Assembly: GCA_031278255.1 (NCBI GenBank)
Contig: JAITKU010000063.1
Span: forward strand, 1-13,120
Origin: Eubacteriales Family XIII. Incertae Sedis bacterium
GTDB taxonomy: Bacteria > Bacillota > Clostridia > Peptostreptococcales > Anaerovoracaceae
Length of the DNA stretch: 13,120 bases
Direction of reading: 5' to 3'
Below are positions 8,415 through 13,120 of the stretch, one piece after another. Under the pieces are notes generated by a model that saw only the letters and a list, made by a program, of their open reading frames with translations, searched no databases and had not been told where the DNA came from. The position numbers and the translations under genes were made by a program. How positions within the stretch are numbered: position 1 is the first letter of the stretch; the number at the start of each line of letters is the position of its first letter.

Positions 8415-8438
8415 TCCCGAAAAGTCCGATCGGGATTT
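8415..8438. terminator. Possible weak bidirectional terminator between convergent genes
   Basis: A 6-bp hairpin (TCCCGA 8415-8420, TCGGGA 8430-8435, loop of 9) lies in the 44-nt gap between the convergent lysA and SLH genes. It is followed only by TTTC, so the U-tract is poor. Position favours a terminator; the structure alone does not prove it. Confidence 0.35.
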
Positions 8439-8451
8439 CGCCGGGGGCGGC

Positions 8452-10707
8452 TTACTCCCGCTTGATAACGGACAGGGTGAAACTGTCCGTGTCGCCGCTG
8501 TTTGCGGGTCCTTTCAGTTCGATGGTGATCTCGGTCGCAGAGCCTGTGCCCTCGACCAGATTTACGGTCCTCCGCTCCCCGCTCCGTATGTTCGTGCGAA
8601 CACCGTTCTGCACGAGGACGCACGAGAATTCCGAGCCGAAGCTGACGGACACGTTCACGCTCTTGTAGTTGGCGGGGACGTAACTCGTGTAGCTGTGATC
8701 CGAGAGCGTCGGATTTTCGGATTCCGCGCCGGATACATATACGCTCCCCGGCCGGGGCGCGTTTTCACGTACGGTGATCGTATAGACCTGCTTGCTCTTG
8801 CCCGATTCGGAAGTCTCCACGGTGAAAGAGAGCGGGGTGTCGGGCGTCGCGGGCAGGGGGATGCGTTCCGCGTTCGCGCCGCTCGCCACAACGCGCCCGT
8901 CCACGATGATATCCGTGGTCCCGGAAGCCACAGGCCGCACGATGATATAGGAACTGCCGTTCGTCACGACGACATTCGGATAGTTTCGCGCGTTCACGTC
9001 AAAGCTGAAGCCGCTGACCAAACGCCCGCCCTCCGCGCTGAGGGTCAGGCCGGTCAAGCCGCCGGATTGCGTCGTTTTCTCCGTGAGTCCCGTATAGGAA
9101 ACGGGGGAAAAGGCCCCGGATGGACCCTCCAAGCACGCGTATACGCGATACTTCGTATTCATCGAGATCGCGACGGCGGTCGTATAGCTGTTTTCCACGT
9201 TCGGGACGCTGCCTTTCGCGCTGACGGTCTGGTTCTCGTTGGCGTTCCCGGCCTTGATCTTTTCGGGCGTGGGCGGCAGGGCGGCGCCGCTCTCCGCCAC
9301 GGCGATCCAGTGGAAAGTCCCCTTGGCGTTGACGTTGACCGTTATTTCGAGCATATTGCCGCTGTTGATGATCGCGCTCAGGTTCTTTATGGTCGGCGTA
9401 CCCACGCCGGCGGTCGTGAAAGAACGCGCTTCGACCTTGGAAAATTCGGTCGTGTTCTTTGAGACGTAGCCGTAGATGTTGTAGGCGCTTCCGACCTTGA
9501 GGCCCGTCAACTCGACGTTCAGGCTTTTGTTCCGCTCGATCGGGACATTGCCCGCTTTCAGCGCCCTGTCGCCGCCCCTGTCGTTGCCGGCGGCGATATT
9601 CGTCTGTGAGGGCTTGCCGGAGCTGTTCTCGACGATTACCCAGTAGAGGGTTCCCTTTTCGGAGGATTGGACGGTCAGCAGGGCGGTGGTTTCGGTGATC
9701 GTTCCGACGCTGAATGCGGTGATCCAGCTTTTGCCCATATCGGCCTCGTCCTCGGTGCTGAAATACAGGCTGCGCACGTTGGTCAGTTTGCCGTCGCTTC
9801 CTTTCACCGTCGCGTACATCGTGTACGGCTTTGCCGCCGTGAGTTCATCCGCGACGACGGAGGTCTGCTCGTAGGCCTTTACTTTCATATTGCCTTTTTT
9901 GGGAGCGGTCGCGCCGGTCGCGTCCTTGCCCTGCGAAATCTGCAGGGCCGTCGGTGCGGAAGCGGGATTTTCGAGCAGGACCCAGTACAGGGAGCCGCCG
10001 ATCCGCGAGGTCGCGTTCACGACCGCCCGCACGTTGTTGTGTTCCGAGAGCGCGAATTCGGTGATGGCTCTGGATTCCTGATCGATGTGCAGCACCTTGT
10101 TGATCACCTTGACGGTTTCCGCGCGCGTCAGGTTGCGCTTGGGATAGAAGTTGCCGTCCGGATAGCCGCTCAAATAGCCCTTGGTATAGGCGGAATTCAC
10201 GGCCGCCACGGCCCATTCGCCGATCTGTGCCGCGTCTTTAAGTCCTTTCGGCGCCTTGGTCGAACTTTCGCCCGGGGATATCCGGAAGAGTACCGTCGCG
10301 ACCTCTTCGCGCGTGATGGGATTGTCGGGCGCGAACCAAGTACCGCCGTCGTAGCCCGCGATATAGCCCGCGGCCGCGGCCTTGCGCACCTCGTTATAGT
10401 ACCATTCGGAGGGCGAAACATCCGCAAAGGCTATGTTGCCGAGTGCCGTATAGCCCATGGCCGCGTTGATGACCTTGACGAATTCGGAGCGCTTGACGGC
10501 CGCGTCGGGTTGGAATCTGCCGTCGCTGTATCCGTTGATATAACCGTAATCGACGGCGCTGCGGATTTCTTCGTCGGCCCAATGGCCCATCGTGTCCACG
10601 AAATTGCTCGCGCCGCGGACGGGCGTTTCCCGCCAAAATATATCGAACAGCGTCAGCGTGAGTACGAGGGCGACGAGGATTGACAAGGGTCTTGACATCA
10701 TTTTCAT
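8452..10707 (-). CDS. SLH-domain surface protein with Ig-like and cadherin-like repeats
   Basis: This 751-aa secreted protein is probably held on the cell wall by its SLH domains, which bind secondary wall polymers. It has an N-terminal signal peptide (MKMMSRPLSILVALVLTLTLFDIF, about 1-33). Three SLH repeats follow at about 36-85, 91-143 and 154-206, each with a [Y/G]xxGYxDGxFxPxxxxxRxE-like core. Three homologous beta-repeats come next (about 216-320, 329-433 and 440-542), each carrying a G-[ST]-[LF]-[YH]-W-[VI] strand. Two cadherin-like/beta-sandwich modules end the protein (about 551-648 and 654-749). No catalytic motif was seen, so a structural or adhesive role is most likely. The ATG at 10707 was chosen because GGAGAA lies nine bases upstream. 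A TTG at 10737 would add ten residues before the signal peptide. No convincing promoter is visible directly upstream, where a hairpin block lies. Confidence 0.92.
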   Translation of the reverse strand: MKMMSRPLSILVALVLTLTLFDIFWRETPVRGASNFVDTMGHWADEEIRSAVDYGYINGYSDGRFQPDAAVKRSEFVKVINAAMGYTALGNIAFADVSPSEWYYNEVRKAAAAGYIAGYDGGTWFAPDNPITREEVATVLFRISPGESSTKAPKGLKDAAQIGEWAVAAVNSAYTKGYLSGYPDGNFYPKRNLTRAETVKVINKVLHIDQESRAITEFALSEHNNVRAVVNATSRIGGSLYWVLLENPASAPTALQISQGKDATGATAPKKGNMKVKAYEQTSVVADELTAAKPYTMYATVKGSDGKLTNVRSLYFSTEDEADMGKSWITAFSVGTITETTALLTVQSSEKGTLYWVIVENSSGKPSQTNIAAGNDRGGDRALKAGNVPIERNKSLNVELTGLKVGSAYNIYGYVSKNTTEFSKVEARSFTTAGVGTPTIKNLSAIINSGNMLEITVNVNAKGTFHWIAVAESGAALPPTPEKIKAGNANENQTVSAKGSVPNVENSYTTAVAISMNTKYRVYACLEGPSGAFSPVSYTGLTEKTTQSGGLTGLTLSAEGGRLVSGFSFDVNARNYPNVVVTNGSSYIIVRPVASGTTDIIVDGRVVASGANAERIPLPATPDTPLSFTVETSESGKSKQVYTITVRENAPRPGSVYVSGAESENPTLSDHSYTSYVPANYKSVNVSVSFGSEFSCVLVQNGVRTNIRSGERRTVNLVEGTGSATEITIELKGPANSGDTDSFTLSVIKRE

Positions 10708-10844
10708 ACGATCGTTCTCCGATATGTCACCGCTCAAGGCCCGCGCGGTCTATTTGAACGACGGCGTCAGTCCCCCGCCTCTACAGGCGGCGGGTTTCAA
10801 CTTTCCAAGCTGTCAGTGGCGGGTGCAATCCCCCACTGACGCCT

Positions 10845-10889
10845 ATGTTCTGCGGGGCGGCGGGCAAAGCCCTTAACCCCGCAGAACAT
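10845..10889. repeat. 13-bp perfect inverted repeat (hairpin H3)
   Basis: ATGTTCTGCGGGG (10845-10857) is the exact reverse complement of CCCCGCAGAACAT (10877-10889). The 19-nt interior contains a second small stem, GGGC (10862-10865) with GCCC (10869-10872) over an AAA loop. Neither strand has a U-tract after it, so it does not look like an intrinsic terminator. Confidence 0.8.
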
Positions 10890-10898
10890 CCGTTCAAC

Positions 10899-10948
10899 AA
10901 TTGAAGTGCGCCTTTGGCGCTTCAATTTTGGACGGAGCCAAAATTGAA
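10899..10948. repeat. Overlapping, mutually exclusive hairpins H4 and H5
   Basis: H4 pairs AATTGAAG plus CGCC (10899-10912, two-base bulge) with GGCG plus CTTCAATT (10916-10927). H5 pairs TTCAATTTTGG (10921-10931) with CCAAAATTGAA (10938-10948), an 11-bp perfect stem with a 6-base loop. Both use the segment 10921-10927, so only one can form at a time. The last eight codons of the 118-aa gene and its stop lie inside H5. Confidence 0.75.
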
Positions 10949-11278
10949 AATGGGGCGAATGCTCCTTTGCATCTTGAGCCGTTCCGCTTCCACGTTGACC
11001 CGCACCGTCATGTTGCCGATGGCGGACCGGATATCGGCCGGGTTTTCGATCGGCGCCTCGGCGGTGAACATGGGGACGCCCGTTTCACGGGAATCTATAA
11101 TGCCGCGCACAAAGGTCTTGTTGCATTTGTCGATCGCGGCGATGGGCGGCGCGAACAGCACTTTCTCACTCTCTCTACGGGGTAGGTCCGACATATAGTT
11201 GCCCAATGCGGCAACCAACTGGCCGTCGTGATACAATTCTATGCGAATATTGGCGTTTGTTTTTTCGTTGATTTCCAT
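10922..11278 (-). CDS. Hypothetical protein of 118 aa, possibly with an altered C-terminus
   Basis: I do not recognise this family. The protein is 118 aa, without a signal peptide or membrane segment. It has alternating hydrophobic stretches that suggest beta strands (ANIRIELYHDGQLVAALGNYM at about 9-29; VLFAPPIAAIDKCNKTFVRGIID at about 40-62; GNMTVRVNVEAERL at about 88-101). The coding pattern looks real through about residue 104. The last part (about 107-118, ending FNFGSVQN) is encoded by the inverted-repeat block, so the native C-terminus may have been replaced by insertion of that block. The start at 11278 has no good Shine-Dalgarno sequence (nearest GGAAG about 15 nt away), but a strong promoter lies just upstream, giving a leader of about 35 nt. 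It is on the same strand as the TIR gene but separately promoted. Confidence 0.65.
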   Translation of the reverse strand: MEINEKTNANIRIELYHDGQLVAALGNYMSDLPRRESEKVLFAPPIAAIDKCNKTFVRGIIDSRETGVPMFTAEAPIENPADIRSAIGNMTVRVNVEAERLKMQRSIRPIFNFGSVQN

Positions 11279-11320
11279 ATCTGTTCATTGCACTTCCAAA
11301 GAGACAAAACTCTTGATTAT

Positions 11321-11349
11321 ATTATATCGCAACGGGGCGTGATTGTCCA
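11321..11349 (-). promoter_or_regulatory. Sigma-A-like promoter for the 118-aa gene
   Basis: On the - strand, TGGACA (11349-11344) is followed after 17 bases by TATAAT (11326-11321). A second TATAAT overlaps it, as TATAATATAAT. The predicted start site is near 11314. A small stem, CTCTT/AAGAG (11310-11314 with 11299-11303), would form at the very 5' end of the transcript. Confidence 0.7.
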
Positions 11350-11376
11350 GTTGCGCGTTTGTTTTTGATCCGCTTT

Positions 11377-11401
11377 GGACGAAAGGACGAAAGGGACGAA
11401 A
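11377..11401. repeat. Short tandem repeat GGACGAAA x3
   Basis: GGACGAAA occurs at 11377-11384, 11385-11392 and 11394-11401, the last two separated by one extra G. On the - strand it reads TTTCGTCC in triplicate, just downstream of the stop of the TIR gene and upstream of the 118-aa promoter. The function is unknown. Confidence 0.8.
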
Positions 11402-11410
11402 GGTTACTGC

Positions 11411-12223
11411 TTAATTCGTCGCGTCCGTTCCCGTTCCGTTTAAAGAGGACGGCGGGTTCGGCCACAGCAGGTTGACGACATCCCGAACGATCGCGGGAAT
11501 GCCGTCCGCGCCGGGTTTTTCCGGGATGAAACGCTCCATCGCCGGCAGGAAGTTCGCCAGATCATTCTTTGTGATGTTGTGCCATACCGGGTAGATATCC
11601 TTGTACTCGGAGGCCAATTCGTCATAGAGGCAGCGGATGCCGGCGGCCTGCCAGCCGATGCGCACAAAGGCGCGGGAGATGACCGCGATGCCGAATTTGT
11701 ATTTCGTGATACCGTTTCGGATCTTGTCCTCCAGATCGTCGCCGGGTTCCAGCATGAAGTCGTCGTGAAAGACGGGCAGTCCCTCCGCCTCCAGCGCTTG
11801 CGCGAGCGGCAGGGCCATGCTTTCGCGGTCCTTGTAGTAATGCAGGAGGAAGGCCCGCAATCGGTATTTCTTGACGGCTTCGGCGAAGTTTTCGAGGGGG
11901 ATGTTCCGGCCGGAGCTTCGTTCGCAAATCACGGGTTCGATCACGACGGGCGCGCCGCCGTCCGCGGGCAGGAGTCGCGTGAGGGCGCGAATCTTGGAGA
12001 AGAAGCTGCCCGAATCGATGACGGTGAACCAATGCCCGCCCTCCGGCAGGGGGATTTTGTAAGGGGATCGCTCGATGTAGCCGCCTATGAAGCGGTACGG
12101 CTTGTTCTCCTTGTAAAAGGCGTAGTTCTCTTCGTTCAAAATCAGGACGTTGGCCGCGTAGCCGAGCGTCACCTCCACCGTGCCGCCGGCGATCGTTCCC
12201 AGATCGTACAACAGATACTGCAT
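11411..12223 (-). CDS. DUF1883-TIR domain protein with a substituted catalytic position
   Basis: This is a 270-aa cytoplasmic protein. Residues 1-75 match DUF1883 (YDLGTIAGGTVEVTLGYAANVLILNEENY, then YRFIGGYIERSPYKIPLPEGGHWFTVID). After a linker, residues about 122-235 form a TIR domain: RAFLLHYYKDRE (the FISHASEDK position), GLPVFHDDFMLEPGDDLEDKIRNGI, FGIAVISRAFVRIGW and YPVWHNITKNDL. Many bacterial TIR proteins hydrolyse or cyclise NAD+ in anti-phage defence. Their catalytic Glu falls four residues after the conserved Trp (W-x-x-x-E-L). Here W191 is followed by QAAGIRCL, putting Gly195 in that place, and the first motif is also degenerate. E202, seven residues on, is the nearest acid. NADase activity is therefore doubtful, and binding, scaffolding or pseudo-enzyme roles are possible. 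AGGAGA precedes the ATG. The 175-aa gene lies 87 nt upstream in the same direction. Confidence 0.88.
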   Translation of the reverse strand: MQYLLYDLGTIAGGTVEVTLGYAANVLILNEENYAFYKENKPYRFIGGYIERSPYKIPLPEGGHWFTVIDSGSFFSKIRALTRLLPADGGAPVVIEPVICERSSGRNIPLENFAEAVKKYRLRAFLLHYYKDRESMALPLAQALEAEGLPVFHDDFMLEPGDDLEDKIRNGITKYKFGIAVISRAFVRIGWQAAGIRCLYDELASEYKDIYPVWHNITKNDLANFLPAMERFIPEKPGADGIPAIVRDVVNLLWPNPPSSLNGTGTDATN

Positions 12224-12310
12224 AGTCCGTTCTCCTCATTTGACGATGTGCCGCTTTCTTTGCGAAGATATCCGTCCTTTCGCGTCCCGCGCCGCGCGCA
12301 AACGACGGAT

Positions 12311-12838
12311 TCAGACCTCCCGGGACAGGCGGCGGCCCGCAAGCCGGTCGGCGCGCGCCGTTTCAAAGGCCGGCGCGTAGATGTTCATGAAACCCTCCAC
12401 GAGGCGCGCTTCGCCCGCCGTGAGGTCGTATTCCCACATGCCGTTCACGTTCCGCATGTTGCTGCCGTCGCCGGCATTGTAGGCTTCGAGTTTATCGCCG
12501 TAACGGTTGAACAGAATCTCGTACATGCGCCTGCGGTCGGGGGAGCGCTGCGAGATGTAATCCACGAGCAAGCTCTCGGACTGCCCCGACATCGCCCTGC
12601 CGTGAACGGCGTCCTTGACGGCGGAACGCTCTATGAGCCTTTCCCATTCGTCCTCGCGCAAGGGAATCTCTTTCTTTGTCGGTATTTTGTCCCAGTCCGG
12701 CTTGCCCGGCGGTTTATCGCCTATCTGCCTGCGCGTGACGCGGCAGCGGAGTTCGCCGCTCGCACTTCCGCCGCTCACGCCGCCCGAACCGCGCAGAGCC
12801 GGAATCGGCGCCAATCTGTTCCTTGACGACACGCGCAT
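12311..12838 (-). CDS. Hypothetical protein of 175 aa, partner of the TIR gene
   Basis: I do not recognise this protein. Its N-terminus (1-40) is basic and glycine/serine-rich (SSRNRL...GSGGVSGGSASGE...RCRVTRRQ) and probably disordered. The remainder is charged and mostly helical: EDEWERLIERSAVKDAVHG (62-80), YISQRSPDRRRMYEILFNRYGDKLEAYN (94-121), WEYDLTAGEARLVEGFMNIYAPAFETARADRL (135-166). It has no signal peptide or membrane segment. GGAAAGG lies eight bases before the ATG at 12838. A longer start at 12892 would coincide with the predicted transcription start and adds only low-complexity residues. It is the first gene after the divergent promoter and is followed by the DUF1883-TIR gene, so the two probably form an operon. 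Confidence 0.75.
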   Translation of the reverse strand: MRVSSRNRLAPIPALRGSGGVSGGSASGELRCRVTRRQIGDKPPGKPDWDKIPTKKEIPLREDEWERLIERSAVKDAVHGRAMSGQSESLLVDYISQRSPDRRRMYEILFNRYGDKLEAYNAGDGSNMRNVNGMWEYDLTAGEARLVEGFMNIYAPAFETARADRLAGRRLSREV

Positions 12839-12892
12839 GGTAAAATCCTTTCCGCCGCGGGGCGCCCGCGCGCATTGCGCAAATCCCCGCAT

Positions 12893-12909
12893 AATAGTAT
12901 ATTACTATT
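12893..12909. promoter_or_regulatory. Palindrome over the -10 region, possible operator
   Basis: AATAGTA (12893-12899) and TACTATT (12903-12909) form a perfect 7-bp inverted repeat with a 3-base centre. It covers the -10 box of the - strand promoter, where a bound repressor would block transcription. Confidence 0.5.
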
Positions 12910-12927
12910 TCATCGCGCATATTTCAA
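12899..12927 (-). promoter_or_regulatory. Promoter of the 175-aa gene and DUF1883-TIR operon
   Basis: On the - strand, TTGAAA (12927-12922) and TAATAT (12904-12899) are separated by exactly 17 bases. The predicted start site is near 12892, giving a leader of about 54 nt before the ATG at 12838. Confidence 0.65.
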
Positions 12928-12942
12928 GAGTTAATCTTGAAA
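12922..12942. promoter_or_regulatory. Perfect 8-bp palindrome containing both -35 boxes (candidate operator)
   Basis: TTTCAAGA (12922-12929), five bases GTTAA, then TCTTGAAA (12935-12942). Each half-site contains a TTGAAA -35 hexamer, one per strand. One dimeric regulator bound here could control both directions. No regulator gene is visible in the window. Confidence 0.6.
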
Positions 12943-12966
12943 ACGCGGAGGTCGGCGTGGTATACT
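12937..12966 (+). promoter_or_regulatory. Divergent + strand promoter pointing out of the window
   Basis: TTGAAA (12937-12942) is followed by an 18-base spacer and TATACT (12961-12966). It would drive transcription rightwards from about 12973. No start codon with a plausible reading frame follows before the window ends. Confidence 0.5.
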
Positions 12967-13120
12967 GGTTATCGGAGAACGGCGCCGCTTTGCGCCGCCT
13001 AAGGATTCGTTACGGAATAAACTGGACATTTGGCTTGCCTTTTTTCCGCCGAACTGTGTTGCAAAGCCTCGCCGAACCTTAGGGTTCGTCTGCGTTTTGC
13101 GCCTTGCTCGACGAAAAAAA
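12967..13120 (+). other. Non-coding leader-like region at the window end
   Basis: I see no credible gene here on either strand. It holds GGCGC/GCGCC flanking CGCTTT (12981-12996), a hairpin CGAACC-TTAG-GGTTCG near 13073-13088, and a longer-range pairing of CCTAAGGATTCG (12998-13009) with CGAACCTTAGG (13073-13083, one bulge). The right edge ends in a run of seven A. It may be the 5' leader of a gene beyond the window, or a small RNA. Confidence 0.35.

Larger units (their letters stand above)
10763..10948. ncRNA. Dense hairpin block: candidate structured RNA (omega-RNA/HEARO-like remnant or leader)
   Basis: Within 186 nt lie five hairpins, several mutually exclusive. H1 pairs CCGCCT (10775-10780) with AGGCGG (10785-10790). 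H2 pairs GTCAGTGG (10812-10819) with CCACTGAC (10833-10840). The right arm of H2 overlaps ACTGACGCC (10835-10843), which alternatively pairs perfectly over 9 bp with GGCGTCAGT (10763-10771), enclosing H1. H3 is a perfect 13-bp stem (10845-10857 with 10877-10889) capped by an inner GGGC-AAA-GCCC. H4 and H5 share one arm. The block lies between a truncated-looking 118-aa gene and the SLH gene, with no transposase or nuclease ORF. Such nested stems resemble the RNAs carried at the ends of IS200/IS605-type elements (TnpB or IscB omega-RNA, HEARO). The alternative is a switching leader of the SLH gene. Strand and identity are not settled. Confidence 0.5.

Noticed and set aside
9667..10683. A 338-aa open frame on the + strand opposite the SLH gene
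   Set aside because: The SLH repeats on the - strand are unmistakable, and the + strand frame is their shadow.
10763..10948. CRISPR array
   Set aside because: The repeats are inverted hairpins of different sequence, not direct repeats separated by unique spacers of constant size.
11579..12826. A 415-aa open frame on the + strand opposite the TIR and 175-aa genes
   Set aside because: The - strand frame contains clear DUF1883 and TIR motifs with proper ribosome binding sites. The + strand frame shows no domain and no start signal.
12839..12892. Longer start for the 175-aa gene at 12892
   Set aside because: That ATG coincides with the predicted transcription start, has no ribosome binding site, and adds low-complexity residues, while 12838 has GGAAAGG at ideal spacing.
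12943..13082. Coding sequence on the + strand after the divergent promoter
   Set aside because: The only open frame there is the tail of an ORF antisense to the 175-aa gene. No start codon with a ribosome binding site follows the promoter.

Overview
The window looks like chromosomal DNA from a GC-rich member of the Bacillota, probably class Clostridia. The evidence is a cysS ... mrnC ... rlmB gene order, a Mini-III RNase, Firmicutes-type ribosome binding sites (AAAGG, GGAGG) with ATGA start/stop overlaps, and a large surface protein carrying three S-layer homology (SLH) domains. No species can be named from the sequence alone.

Region 1 (1-5656, + strand) is a tightly packed run of seven genes: cysteinyl-tRNA synthetase, a YfcE/YsnB-type phosphodiesterase, a DMT/EamA transporter, a membrane-anchored polysaccharide deacetylase, Mini-ribonuclease III, dihydrofolate reductase and an RlmB/TrmH-type rRNA 2'-O-methyltransferase. 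Gaps are short (at most about 70 nt) and three junctions overlap, so this is probably one operon. It combines tRNA charging, 23S rRNA maturation and methylation, and folate metabolism with a cell-wall enzyme and a transporter.

Region 2 (5657-8407, + strand) begins with a good sigma-A-like promoter. It encodes a type Ic aspartate aminotransferase followed by a diaminopimelate/ornithine-decarboxylase-fold enzyme, best read as diaminopimelate decarboxylase. Together they fit aspartate-family amino acid (lysine and peptidoglycan) metabolism.

Region 3 (8408-13120) is accessory in character, and every gene in it is on the - strand. In order of transcription it holds: a regulatory region (12893-12966) with two back-to-back promoters whose -35 boxes lie inside one perfect palindrome; an unrecognised 175-aa protein; a DUF1883-TIR protein; an unrecognised 118-aa protein with its own promoter; a dense block of nested and mutually exclusive hairpins (10763-10948); and the 751-aa SLH surface protein, which converges on the lysine gene.

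The most interesting material is in region 3. The TIR protein pairs a DUF1883 domain with a TIR domain whose expected catalytic glutamate appears to be glycine. It sits behind a small orphan gene under an apparently controlled divergent promoter. The hairpin block has the architecture of a structured RNA, either a leftover IS200/IS605-type omega-RNA/HEARO-like element or a switching leader for the SLH gene. No transposase, CRISPR array, rRNA or tRNA was found.
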